The notes below the pieces were generated by a model that saw only the letters and a list, made by a program, of their open reading frames with translations, was not told the DNA's origin and did no database searches. A stretch of DNA of 49,046 nucleotides from CAZAYP01 sp964489425 [NCBI: uncultured Verrucomicrobiota bacterium] (lineage in GTDB: Bacteria > Verrucomicrobiota > Kiritimatiellia > RZYC01), in assembly GCA_964489425.1 (NCBI GenBank), contig CAZAYP010000043.1:1-49046 (forward strand), given 5' to 3'. How positions within the stretch are numbered: position 1 is the first letter of the stretch; every line of letters begins with the position of its first letter. Both the position numbers and the translations under genes were made by a program. Of the stretch, positions 23,547-36,842 are shown piece by piece.

Positions 23547-23747
23547 ATGGCTACAAATCTACAGCTTGATGATCGGCTCATCCAACAGGCCCTGGAACTT
23601 GGCGGCCACAGAACCAAGAAGGCGGCGGTCACGCATGCGCTGGTGGAATACATCGACCACCTGCGCCAGGAAAAAATACTCGGGCTGTTCGGCAAGATGG
23701 ATTTCTCCCCTGACTACGACTACAAGCAGCAGAGGGCGCGGGCGTGA
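23547..23747 (+). CDS. vapB: VapB-type antitoxin
   Basis: 66 residues: 'ATNLQLDDRLIQQALELGGHRTKKAAVTHALVEYI' in pieces matches the VapB/DUF2191-like ribbon-helix-helix antitoxins ('ln.d..Ll.eA..l.g..tk.eaV..AL.e.i'). The C-terminal tail (LGLFGKMDFSPDYDYK) is typical of the toxin-binding segment. GAGG lies before ATG 23547. The stop overlaps the toxin start (GTGA), the usual coupling. Confidence 0.88.
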   Translation: MATNLQLDDRLIQQALELGGHRTKKAAVTHALVEYIDHLRQEKILGLFGKMDFSPDYDYKQQRARA

Positions 23748-24199
23748 GGGTTCTCGTTGACACCAGCGTTTGGTCGCTGGCGCTCCGACGTGTTGGTCCA
23801 GCTGCGAATCCCGAAGCTACGGAGTTGCGGCGGCTGATTACTGGCCACCAGGTTGAAATCATCGGCCCTATCCGCCAGGAACTGCTATCCGGCGTTCGTG
23901 ACCACGCCCAGTTTGAGCGTCTGGAAACTCACCTGGCCGCCTTCGCCGACCTGCCTTTACAGATTGAGGATTTTGTCACGGCGGCCAAGTTTTTCAACCT
24001 CTGCCGCGCAAAAGGCATCCAAGCATCAAACACCGACTTCCTGATTTGCGCCGTTGCCGTGCGGAAGGAATTGGCGATTTTCACCACCGATGCAGATTTT
24101 TCGAGGTTTGCTCGTTGCCTGCCGATTGTCCTGCACGAGATTCGCAAGGCCCCAGAGCCATCGGTTGGTCGCCAGCGCCAGCTACGCGGTAAAATCTGA
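23744..24199 (+). CDS. vapC: VapC-type PIN-domain ribonuclease toxin
   Basis: 151 residues of PIN-domain type: 'VLVDTSVWSLALR' (D6, first acidic residue), 'GPIRQELLSG' (Glu), 'NTDFLICAVAVRK' (Asp) and 'IFTTDADFSRFA' (final Asp). All four metal-binding acidic residues of VapC toxins are present, so it is probably active. GTG 23744 overlaps the antitoxin stop. Beside an integration site, the pair may act as an element-stability module or simply as a mobile cassette. Confidence 0.9.
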   Translation: MRVLVDTSVWSLALRRVGPAANPEATELRRLITGHQVEIIGPIRQELLSGVRDHAQFERLETHLAAFADLPLQIEDFVTAAKFFNLCRAKGIQASNTDFLICAVAVRKELAIFTTDADFSRFARCLPIVLHEIRKAPEPSVGRQRQLRGKI

Positions 24200-24420
24200 T
24201 GTTTTTCTGGCAATTGCCTTAGTCATTCCGTCGTAGCTCTGCCATGGTTATCGCCGCACAGATCTGCGACCCTTCGTCTGAATTCACCACGTCCCAAGCT
24301 GCGGTGCATGCTCACAGCCCGCCAGGTTCCTAGCCCCGACCCATCGCAAAGGATTTCCCTCGGCATCGCCGATCATCGTCACCATCTTTATCGACATCGC
24401 CCACCAAACCACCACCGTCA
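24200..24420. other. Junction region between vapC and kinase remnant
   Basis: No gene is recognised. Composition differs from the kinase genes (CCACC/CATCG-rich near 24,380-24,440), and the missing kinase front cannot be found here. It is the probable breakpoint of the rearrangement that truncated the kinase. Confidence 0.4.
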
Positions 24421-25173
24421 CCCGTCACGTCATCGCCGCCCACCGCCAGTTTCCGCACTTCTGCCATCCCCGCCGCCTTTCGCTTTCCGCCGGACTGGCA
24501 ACCGAAGGACCAACCCTATGCCTGCCTGGAAGTATCGGATACCGGCGAGGGGATTGCCGCCGCGGACCTGGGCAAGATCTTTGAACCGTTTTTCAGCCGC
24601 AAGTTCACGGGTCGCGGCTTGGGGTTGGCCGTGGCCCTCGGGATCGTCAAGGCGCATCGCGGCGGCATCACCGTGGCGAGTGCGCCCGGCCAGGGAAGTT
24701 CCTTTTGCGTCTTTTTCCCCAGCTCCAATGAGCTGGCCATCCCCCGCCTACCTGCGCCAGCCGCGCGCGTCACCTCGTCGCAAGGGGGCGCCGCCCTGCT
24801 GGTGGTCGAAGACGAAGATGTCGTGCGCATCATGACCGGTGCCATGCTGACCCGCCTGGGGTACACGGTGTTCGAGGCCCGGGACGGAGTCGAAGCCGTG
24901 GAGGTGTTCAAGCAACACCCGTCCGAAATCATGGGGGTGCTGTGCGATCTGGTCATGCCGCGCATGAACGGCTGGGATACGCTGAACGCCTTGCGCGCCA
25001 TGGCCCCGGGCCTGCCGGTCATCCTGGCCAGCGGCTACGACGAGGATCAGGTCATGGCCGGCGAGCATCCGGAACTGCCCCAGGTGTGCCTCGGCAAGCC
25101 CTACCAGATGCAGCAGTTGCGCGCAGCTCTTGACCGCGCCTTGAAGCCCGGCGCGGCGGCCAGGTCGGGTTAG
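24421..25173 (+). pseudogene. 5'-truncated histidine kinase/receiver remnant
   Basis: An open frame without a proper start carries only the C-terminal half of a hybrid kinase. It shows the ATPase part ('YACLEVSDTGEGIAAADLGK', 'FEPFFSRKF', 'GRGLGLAVALGI') and a complete receiver ('LLVVEDEDVVRIM', 'GVLCDLVMPRMNGWD', 'GKPYQM'). It aligns closely with the end of the hybrid kinase at 27890-30232 (for example PYACLAVADTG, FYSTKFIGRGLGLA). Homology fades upstream of about 24,440: no dimerisation or PAS domains and no start codon in context. This is a paralogue whose front was lost, probably when the vapBC/integration region formed. Confidence 0.75.
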
Positions 25174-25205
25174 CGCGCATTACGTCCGCCGGTGATTCGT
25201 CTAAT

Positions 25206-25223
25206 GCCAATCAGGCGATTGGC
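25206..25223. terminator. Hairpin after the kinase remnant
   Basis: GCCAATC (25206-25212) and GATTGGC (25217-25223) form a perfect 7-bp stem with a 4-nt loop, followed by GTTCCTT. It lacks a strong T tract, so termination is only possible. Confidence 0.35.
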
Positions 25224-25342
25224 GTTCCTTGGATTGCGCTTGACGATCGGCCGTTTGCCGGCGCATCCTGCATTCAGGTCTGGTATGTGATGTGCGCAGA
25301 GGGGCGTGTCTGGGCTGATTCGCATTGAGGGATGATGGGCCT

Positions 25343-27438
<2,096 letters not shown>

Positions 27439-27442
<4 letters not shown>

Positions 27443-27897
27443 ATGACACGACCCTGAAGTCCATCGACATCCTGCTGGTCGAGGACAATCCCGGTGACGC
27501 CGACCTGGCACGGGAGGCGCTGCAGGAGAGCCTGCGGGGCAGCCGCCTGTTCGTGGTCAGCGATGGCGAGAAGGCCATGGCGTTCCTGCGCCGGCAGGGC
27601 GCCTATCCGGATGCGCCCCGGCCGGACCTGGTGCTCCTGGACTTGAACCTGCCGCGCAAAGACGGCCGCGATGTGCTGGCTGAACTCAAGGCCGATGCGC
27701 ATCTCAAAAGGATCCCGGTGGTCGTGCTGACCACGTCGCGCACCGAAGAGGATGTGCTTAAATGCTATAACCTGCACGCCAATTGCTATGTCGTAAAGCC
27801 GCTGGACGTGAACCAGTTCATGCATGTGATCAAAGCCATCCAGATGTTCTGGATGACGATCGCGGTCCTGCCGCCCAAGGAGGACGCCGATGAGTAA
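27439..27897 (+). CDS. Rcp1/CheY-like single-domain response regulator
   Basis: 152 residues, one receiver: 'DILLVEDNPGDADLAREAL', phospho-acceptor D68 (LVLLDLNLPRKDG), 'VVVLTTSRTEED' and 'CYVVKPLDVNQF'. 'VEDNPGD' and the extended insertion mark the Rcp1 subfamily that partners phytochrome-like kinases, which fits the upstream gene. GGAGG at 27427-27431 precedes ATG 27439. It overlaps both neighbours, so all three signalling genes are translationally coupled. Confidence 0.93.
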
Positions 27898-30232
27898 CCC
27901 GCTGCGAGTTCTGCTGGTGGAAGACAATCCCGGAGACGCCGACCTGGTCAGCGAGTTGCTGGCCGACAAGGACCCGGCTGGGTTTCAAATTCAGCATGTC
28001 CTCCGCATGGCCGAAGCCGTCAAGACCTTGAAGACGGACGCGCCTAACCTGGTGTTGCTGGACCTTTCCCTGCCCGACAGCACTGGCCTGGAAACAGTGC
28101 GTACCATGCGGGCCCAGTGCCCGGATATTCCGATCGTGGTCATGACCGGAAATAATGATGAGCAGACCGGGCTGGCCGCGATCAAGGAAGGCGCCCAGGA
28201 TTACGTGGTCAAGGGCCTGGCCAGCAGCGCGTTGATCGATCGCGTGCTGCGCTATGCCGTGGAACGCCACCAGATCGTCGAGCGCCTGAGCGCCGCGGAA
28301 GCCAGCCGGCGCGAAAGCGAGCAGAGCCTGCGCTCGCTCCTTGACGCCATCACCGAGTCGGCCTTCCTCATGGACCCCGCGGGCGTGCTGATCGCGATCA
28401 ATGACACGGCCTGCAGGCGCCTGGGGCACACGATGCCGGAGATGGTGGGGCACAGCATATCCGAGTTTGTGACCCCGGATCTTGCCCGCAGCCGCCGCGC
28501 GGAGATGGACGCCGTGGTGCGCAATAAGCAGGCCCGGGTCTTTGAAGATACGTACCAGGGCCGCTGGATCCAGCATTCGCTGTACCCGATCCTGGATGGC
28601 GCCGGCCGCGTGAACCGCGTGGCGGTATTTGCGAGCGATGTCACCGACATCCGGCAGGCCCGGCAGGCGCTGCAAGACGCCAACCAACTGCTGGACGAAA
28701 CCCAGGCCATGACGCATTTGGGCGGATGGAAATACGATGTGGCCACCCGGACGTTTGCCTGGACCAAGGAGGTCTACCGCATCTATGGCGTGGCCGCGAC
28801 CTACGATCCAAGCAACCTGGAGCAGGCCCTGGGCTTTTTTGCCGGCGAAGACGCGGCGGTCATCCGCCGCGCGTTCGATCGTGCGCTGGAATATGGCCAG
28901 CCCTACGACCTGAAGCTGCAGTTTGCCCGGGCCACGGGGGAGCGGATCTGGGTGCGCACCACGGGCCACCCGCGGATCGAAAACGACCGCGTGGTCGCGG
29001 TCGTTGGCAACATCATGGACATCACGGACCAGAAAAGGTCCGAGGAACAACGCCTGGCCCTGGAGCGCCAGGTCCAGCAGCTTCAGAAGACCGAGAGCCT
29101 CGGGCGCATGGCCGGCTCCATTGCCCACCTGTTCAACAACCACTTGATGGCGGTGATCGGCACCCTGGAACTGTCCCTGTTATCCCTGCCCGCAGACGCC
29201 GAGTTGCGCGAGCCGCTGCAAGTCGCCATGGGGGCCGCCCGGAAGGCGGCGGAGACGAGCAGGACCATGCTGACTTATCTTGGCCATGCGACCGGCCCGC
29301 AGGTGCCCATGGAGCTTTCCGGCTTGTGCCGGCGGTCCCGGCCCTTGCTCCAGGCCCTTCAATCGCCCAGCGCCAGCCTTGAGGTCGAGTTGCCGGACCC
29401 GGGCCCGGTCATCAACAGCCAGGCCGACGCGGTACAGCATATCCTGTTCAGCTTGTTCACGAACGCCAGCGAGGCCCTGGAAGGCCGGCCCGGGGTTTTG
29501 CGGCTAAGCGTCTCCACGGCGGCCTCGCCCGCGGCGATCTCGGCCCGGCACCGCTGGCCCCTGGACTGGCAGGCGCAGAATAAACCGTACGCCTGCCTGG
29601 CGGTGGCGGATACCGGCTGCGGGATTCCGGCCGCGGAAATCGATAAACTATTTGATCCCTTTTATTCCACCAAGTTTATCGGCCGGGGCCTGGGCCTGGC
29701 CACCGTGCTCGGCCTGGTCCGTACCCACCAGGGCTGTATCACCGTGGAGAGCACCCTTGGGCGGGGCAGCACATTCAAGGTGTATTTTCCCATGGCCGGG
29801 GAGGCGCTCGTCCCCCCGCCGCCCCCAACGGAGCGGGTTGAGGCCCGGGAAGGGGGGGCGGTGATGGTGGTCGAGGATGAGGATAACGTGCGGCAGATCG
29901 CGGCGAGCATGCTGAAGCGGCTGGGATTCGCGGTGGTCGAGGCGGCCGACGGCGCCGAGGCCGTGGCGCTGTTCCACCAGCACCAGGCGCAGATCCGCTG
30001 CGTGATCTGCGACCTGACCATGCCGGTCATGGACGGATGGCAAACGATTGCCGCGCTCCGGGCCCTGCGCCCCGGCCTGCCGGTGGTGCTGGCCAGCGGT
30101 TACGACAAGGCCCAGGTGATGGGGGGCGACCATACCGAGCTGCCCCAGGAGTTCCTGGGCAAACCGTTTCAACTTACGGAGCTGAAGGCTGCGGTTCACC
30201 GGGCTTTGACCAGCGGAACCGCCGGGGCCTAG
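27890..30232 (+). CDS. Receiver-PAS-PAS-kinase-receiver hybrid protein
   Basis: 780 residues: receiver (~1-120; D58 in LVLLDLSLPDSTG), PAS (~145-265), PAS (~268-390), a dimerisation/phospho-acceptor region 'GSIAHLFNNHLMAVIG' (H413), ATPase ('DTGCGIPAAEIDKLF', 'GRGLGLATVLGLV') and a C-terminal receiver (~650-775; D708 in CVICDLTMPVMDG). The kinase part is the NtrB-like 'HDFNN' type, here AHLFNNHL. Receivers at both ends suggest it receives input from the preceding kinase and passes phosphate on internally. There is no DNA-binding output domain. ATG 27890 overlaps the preceding gene by 8 nt. Confidence 0.92.
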   Translation: MSNPLRVLLVEDNPGDADLVSELLADKDPAGFQIQHVLRMAEAVKTLKTDAPNLVLLDLSLPDSTGLETVRTMRAQCPDIPIVVMTGNNDEQTGLAAIKEGAQDYVVKGLASSALIDRVLRYAVERHQIVERLSAAEASRRESEQSLRSLLDAITESAFLMDPAGVLIAINDTACRRLGHTMPEMVGHSISEFVTPDLARSRRAEMDAVVRNKQARVFEDTYQGRWIQHSLYPILDGAGRVNRVAVFASDVTDIRQARQALQDANQLLDETQAMTHLGGWKYDVATRTFAWTKEVYRIYGVAATYDPSNLEQALGFFAGEDAAVIRRAFDRALEYGQPYDLKLQFARATGERIWVRTTGHPRIENDRVVAVVGNIMDITDQKRSEEQRLALERQVQQLQKTESLGRMAGSIAHLFNNHLMAVIGTLELSLLSLPADAELREPLQVAMGAARKAAETSRTMLTYLGHATGPQVPMELSGLCRRSRPLLQALQSPSASLEVELPDPGPVINSQADAVQHILFSLFTNASEALEGRPGVLRLSVSTAASPAAISARHRWPLDWQAQNKPYACLAVADTGCGIPAAEIDKLFDPFYSTKFIGRGLGLATVLGLVRTHQGCITVESTLGRGSTFKVYFPMAGEALVPPPPPTERVEAREGGAVMVVEDEDNVRQIAASMLKRLGFAVVEAADGAEAVALFHQHQAQIRCVICDLTMPVMDGWQTIAALRALRPGLPVVLASGYDKAQVMGGDHTELPQEFLGKPFQLTELKAAVHRALTSGTAGA

Positions 30233-30251
30233 GCGACCCAGGGGCCGCCGA

Positions 30252-32831
<2,580 letters not shown>

Positions 32832-33145
32832 TGAGTGATCCTTTGGGCGGGGGCTGGTTGGATTGGGATGCTGCGCTGGCCGGACCCTGCCGCTGAGCGT
32901 GGCTGCAGATGTCCGGCCATGGAGGTTGCTCCATGCCTTAAACCATCCGTCCTGCTGGAGGCGCCATGCCGATTCATAAACCCCTCACGAACCGTGTCGC
33001 TTCTGGCTCATCCCTGACGGTCAGATTGTCGCCAAGGATGCGCCCGTCGTCAATTACTTTTTGGCCATTTTGAACGGCGTACGAGGGGGGGGGCGCTGTG
33101 CCATCAAGCTGTCATCTGATCTCGATGGTCCGGCGCTGCCCGCCC
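32832..33145. other. Intergenic stretch, no gene seen
   Basis: About 310 bases between two minus-strand genes. No coding frame, RNA or repeat is recognised. The 32,832-32,900 end should hold the promoter of the hybrid kinase. A run of nine Gs (near 33,089) stands out but has no obvious role. Confidence 0.4.
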
Positions 33146-33850
33146 TCAATCCGTTGTCTTTGCGGCATCTTCTCGAAGCCGGGCGATGTAGTCCCTGTCG
33201 GCCGCGCTTAATGAAGCCGCGTTGATTTGCAGGCGTTTCCCATCAGCTTTTTTGAGGACCACGGTGCCGCCGTGCTCTTCGACCAATGCCGCCGTCACCT
33301 GTTGGCCGCTGGCCGAAGTCCAGGGCCGCAGTTCGCGGTTCTCGTCCGCGGGGATGCCGGGTGCCGTCAAGGGGACGGGCCCGGCCAACACCGGCGGCTT
33401 GGCCGGCATTGGCATGGCTTTCTGCTGCTTCTCGTACGCTCGTTTGGTGTCCCTGATGAAATCAGTGAACACGGCAGCGTTGGCATACCCGGTTCGCCCC
33501 GCGAGTTGGGTGCCGCCAGGATCCGCAATCACGACAAACGGCAGCGTTGAACCTTCGACCTTGAACCGGCTGCCGAATGCCTGCCTGGTGCCCGGGTCAT
33601 CACAGTTGACGTCCGCATAGATGAACTCATCGTCCGCCAGCTTAACCTGTTTTTTTTGGATCATGGCCTTGAGCGCCTGGCAGTTGCCGCAGGCTTCCCG
33701 CCCATACTGCACGAACAGGAGCTTGTTTTCAGTTTTGGCCTTGGCCAGGGCCGCTTCGAGATTGGTTTGTGCCAAGGGGTTTTTGGCTGCAGCGAGGCTT
33801 GCCGCCACGACCATTGCCCCCACCATCGCCAGAAAGCATACGTTTTTCAT
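33146..33850 (-). CDS. Exported thioredoxin-like protein with SHD1 domain
   Basis: 234 residues. An N-terminal signal peptide (MKNVCFLAMVGAMVVAASLAAA) leads into a thioredoxin-like domain with 'LLFVQYGREACGNCQAL'. The CGNC pair replaces CxxC variants such as CGPC, and a cis-Pro region is seen in 'GSTLPFVVIAD'. After a proline-rich linker, residues ~180-230 form an SHD1 domain ('RPWTSASGQQVTAALVE', 'KKADGKRLQI', 'LSAADRDYI'), a module frequent in Planctomycetes/Verrucomicrobia. Start: the frame opens at 33880; ATG 33850 has GGAAAGGG at good spacing and puts the signal peptide at the front. Likely a periplasmic disulfide or redox protein. Confidence 0.85.
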   Translation of the reverse strand: MKNVCFLAMVGAMVVAASLAAAKNPLAQTNLEAALAKAKTENKLLFVQYGREACGNCQALKAMIQKKQVKLADDEFIYADVNCDDPGTRQAFGSRFKVEGSTLPFVVIADPGGTQLAGRTGYANAAVFTDFIRDTKRAYEKQQKAMPMPAKPPVLAGPVPLTAPGIPADENRELRPWTSASGQQVTAALVEEHGGTVVLKKADGKRLQINAASLSAADRDYIARLREDAAKTTD

Positions 33851-34152
33851 GCCCATGCGCCCTTTCCGGATACCGCCCATCCTGGGCCAAGCGTGTTTGG
33901 CACTGGCTGGATGGCGGTCTCATGGGATACTGCCACTCTCGAAATCAGAATCAAGGCAAAGCGGCATTGTTGACGAGCGATGCAGCTCCTGTTTGATTCC
34001 ATCCAATTCATCCGCAACAAGTTTCGCGAGTTGGGCGAGGTGCGCGGTTGGTTGGATCGCCTGCGTTGGCGGCATCGCGGTGTGCGAAGCCGTAAAAAAA
34101 CGGAATATACAAGCTGTTTGAATCGACTTATATTACAACATTAGGAGGCCTT
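33851..34152. other. Divergent promoter region
   Basis: About 300 bases between the divergent thioredoxin and outer-membrane protein genes, AT-rich at its right end. CCGT-AAAAAA-ACGG (near 34,090-34,104) and a TTATATTAC stretch (about 34,129-34,137) just before AGGAGG (34143-34148) are probable promoter parts. No clear -35 is seen and no gene is recognised. Confidence 0.4.
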
Positions 34153-35970
34153 GTGAGCACGTTACTGAGTTGGCGGCGGAACAACGGGGGCCGCCGTATG
34201 TTTGCCATGACCGGCGTCTTGGCCGGCCTGCTTTCATCCATGCCGGCCTGGGCCGGCGTCATCAACATCAACACGCCCATCGGCGAGGTGCAGGTGGATG
34301 TCAGCAGCGTGGCGCCGACAGGCGACCTGATCAAGCCGGGCGATCCACAGCCGACCGGATTTACGCCGCCGACCATTTTTTCCGCGCCGCTGCCCAGCGG
34401 CTCAGGCGCCCGGGCCCTGGGGTTGGCCGGGGCGTTCACGGCTCTGGCTGATGATGCCACGGCGGCTTCATGGAACCCAGCCGGCCTCACCCAGCTCGAA
34501 CGCCCGGAAGTTTCGGTGGTTACACGATACACCTCCGAGCGCCAGGAGCACACCTCGGATGCCAGCGACTTTGACGTGGGCAGCGATCGTTTCAGCTCGT
34601 TCAATCTCAACTATCTCAGCCTGGTTTGGCCCATGCGCCTCGGCCAGCACAACCTGTGCATGTCCGCCAACTACCAGGAGGTTTACGATTTCACGCAGGA
34701 GTTCACCGCTGATCTGTCCCAGTATGACACGAAAAATGTGGGACAGAGCCGGCGGGATACCTACCATTCCACGAAAACACAGCCGTATCGCAATGACAAG
34801 GGCACGATGACCCTGACCACCCATTTGACCACCGAGGCCACGACCTCCATCGACCAACTGCTGTCCCAGGACATGGTGTCTGACCTGTCCTTTGAACAGC
34901 AAGGCAACATCAGCGCCTTGACGCCGGCCATGGCGGTTGAAGTCACTCCCAATTTTTCCCTGGGCGGCTCGTTCAATTATTACCGCGATGACCTGGCGCC
35001 GAATGGCAAGATCCGTTCCAAGGTCAAGGCGCACTACCAGGGCACCTCCGGCAGCCAGGCCAGCATTCTTAACAGCCGCGTGACCACCGGGACGTACGAC
35101 TATACCGGCGTGGCCAATATCCGCACCAACATCATCGTGCATGTTGGCGATCACGATATCGTCATCCCGGTGGACCTGAAGGTGCCTTTTGCGGGCACCG
35201 GGCCGATCGAGCCCCAGTACGAGAACACGCCGTCCTATCCCAACCGCAACCTGCTGATCAACGGCGAGTACGAGGAAATCAACGATTTTTCAGACCTGGC
35301 CGGGTATAACGCCACGCTGGGCGCGTTGTGGACCGTATCCCGGTTTGTGAGCCTGGGCGTGACCCTAGACTTGCCGTGGACCGCCGAGGGGACCCAGACC
35401 AAGACCGTGCGCAACACCATCACCACCGTGGATGCCGCCAACAACCAGGTGGTGGATGTCAGCACCACGGAGACCCGGACCCAGAAGAACATGGAGTTCA
35501 CGTTCCCGCTCTACTATTCCGTGGGCAGCGTGTTTCGCTGGCTTAACAACTTTTATTCCACCCTGGACGTCAGCCAGACGCGCTGGTCCGAGTTCTCCTT
35601 CAAGGCCGAGGGAGATCCGCGCATCAACCCGCTGAACGGCCGGCCGGCGGACGAATCCGACATTGATGACTGCTGGTCCGTGCGCGGGGGCTCTGAGTAT
35701 CTGCTCGTGTACCCCAAGACGGAAATCCCGTTGCGGGCCGGCGTGGCCTGGGAGCAACGGCCCGCCGTGGGCCGGCCGGACCAGTATTGGGATTTCAGCC
35801 TGGGGTCTGGCTTCTCGGTGGGGAAAGATCCAGGCAAACTGATCATTGATATCGCCTATATCTACACCATGGGCAACGATGTCCTGGGTACCTTGGTGCC
35901 AGACCAGGAAGGCCTGACGACGGATATCCAGAAACACCAGGTGTATGTCTCCGGAATCTGGCATTTCTAA
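34153..35970 (+). CDS. FadL/OmpP1-like outer-membrane protein
   Basis: 605 residues with a signal peptide (MFAMTGVLAGLLSSMPAWAG after a short basic start). The box 'SGARALGLAGAFTALADDATAASWNPAGL' (~82-110) is the hallmark of OmpP1/FadL/TodX and TraF-like barrels, where the N-terminal plug binds hydrophobic substrates. Later segments alternate as beta strands ('LSLVWPMRL', 'SLGVTLDLPW', 'YYSVGSVFRW'), and the last residues are 'YVSGIWHF', ending on the aromatic residue needed for barrel assembly. It probably passes hydrophobic compounds across the outer membrane. GTG 34153 follows AGGAGG by 4 nt; ATG 34198 is an alternative that begins at the signal peptide. Confidence 0.85.
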   Translation: MSTLLSWRRNNGGRRMFAMTGVLAGLLSSMPAWAGVININTPIGEVQVDVSSVAPTGDLIKPGDPQPTGFTPPTIFSAPLPSGSGARALGLAGAFTALADDATAASWNPAGLTQLERPEVSVVTRYTSERQEHTSDASDFDVGSDRFSSFNLNYLSLVWPMRLGQHNLCMSANYQEVYDFTQEFTADLSQYDTKNVGQSRRDTYHSTKTQPYRNDKGTMTLTTHLTTEATTSIDQLLSQDMVSDLSFEQQGNISALTPAMAVEVTPNFSLGGSFNYYRDDLAPNGKIRSKVKAHYQGTSGSQASILNSRVTTGTYDYTGVANIRTNIIVHVGDHDIVIPVDLKVPFAGTGPIEPQYENTPSYPNRNLLINGEYEEINDFSDLAGYNATLGALWTVSRFVSLGVTLDLPWTAEGTQTKTVRNTITTVDAANNQVVDVSTTETRTQKNMEFTFPLYYSVGSVFRWLNNFYSTLDVSQTRWSEFSFKAEGDPRINPLNGRPADESDIDDCWSVRGGSEYLLVYPKTEIPLRAGVAWEQRPAVGRPDQYWDFSLGSGFSVGKDPGKLIIDIAYIYTMGNDVLGTLVPDQEGLTTDIQKHQVYVSGIWHF

Positions 35971-36026
35971 AGCCTGCCGCCCGCCCCTTCGCTTGCGCTT
36001 TCCATAACGGCTTCCGCCGTCTCGCC

Positions 36027-36115
36027 GCAAAAATATATTGCGTTGTTTTGAATTGACAACCATTTGCCGGCCAAAAGGATGCGTCTGTGCCGAATTGCCG
36101 GGCAAAATATATTGC
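36027..36115. promoter_or_regulatory. Two GCAA(A)AATATATTGC boxes upstream of receiver gene
   Basis: GCAAAAATATATTGC (36027-36041) and GCAAAATATATTGC (36102-36115) are near-identical, each with GCAA/TTGC dyad ends, about 75 bp apart (close to seven helical turns). TTGACA, a consensus -35, lies between them at 36053-36058, without a good -10 at 17 bp. The arrangement suggests a regulator bound to both boxes; that is inference. Confidence 0.4.
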
Positions 36116-36229
36116 CGCAGAATGGAAGAAAAGGTCCGGTCCCAACGACTATGAGAAGTGAATGGAGCGTCAGAACGGGCTGTAATACCAGGTTGGTAAA
36201 AAGGACTGAGTAACTGAAGGAGCATTGTC

Positions 36230-36658
36230 ATGATTAACAACGCCATGGTGGGCATCAAGCAAGCGATACCGCGAACGATCCTGATTATCGATGACGACAT
36301 CCACGTGCGAGCTTTGCTCAAGCGTGTTTTCAGCACCCACTTTCATGTGCTGTGCGCGGCGAACGTGGAGGAGGGGATCGGGTTGTTCCGCGAGAATCGT
36401 CCTGACCTGGTGATTACCGACTATGAAATGCCGAATAAGGATGGCATTGAGGGCATCCGCGAGTTGCGCCGGATATGCCGCACCACCTCGATCATCATGC
36501 TGACCGGTTCGGCGACGCACGATCTGATCCAGTTGGCCCTGGCAGAGGGCGCGACCGAATGCATGCCCAAGCCCTGCAATATTCTCGCCCTGCATGCCAA
36601 GGTGCGCAGTTACACGGGAGCCGACCAGACCCGGGATATGGTCGCAGACCCGGTCTGA
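36230..36658 (+). CDS. Single-domain response regulator
   Basis: 142 residues, one receiver: 'TILIIDDDIHVRALLKRVF', D64 (LVITDYEMPNKDGIEGI), 'IIMLTGSATHD' and 'ECMPKPCNILAL'. There is no output domain, so it acts as a phospho-shuttle or by protein contact. GGAG with 8-nt spacing precedes ATG 36230. No kinase is adjacent; the Hpt-bearing hybrid kinase at 30252-32831 is the nearest possible partner. Confidence 0.92.
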   Translation: MINNAMVGIKQAIPRTILIIDDDIHVRALLKRVFSTHFHVLCAANVEEGIGLFRENRPDLVITDYEMPNKDGIEGIRELRRICRTTSIIMLTGSATHDLIQLALAEGATECMPKPCNILALHAKVRSYTGADQTRDMVADPV

Positions 36659-36688
36659 CCACCGCGCGGCCATGCCTCGGGCATGCAA

Positions 36689-36708
36689 GGCCGGTTTCCG
36701 GACCGGCC
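36689..36708. terminator. Hairpin downstream of receiver gene
   Basis: GGCCGGT (36689-36695) and ACCGGCC (36702-36708) form a perfect 7-bp GC-rich stem with a 6-nt loop, 30 bp after the receiver stop. The following bases are G/T-rich but contain no T run, so its strength is uncertain. Confidence 0.45.
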
Positions 36709-36842
36709 GCGGGTTGGTTTGGACTTGGCCTCGGGCCAGCTTGTTCGCGCATGGCGGTCTCGGCGTTGCCCCGGTCAGTTGCCCATTGATGCAACGGGTC
36801 GGTCCTGCTACATTGACCTTGGCATTCAAGTCGAGGTGATCT

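Noticed and set aside
24308-24835. 175-codon frame over the kinase remnant
   Set aside because: Out of frame with the recognisable ATPase sequence; Pro/His/Arg-rich noise.
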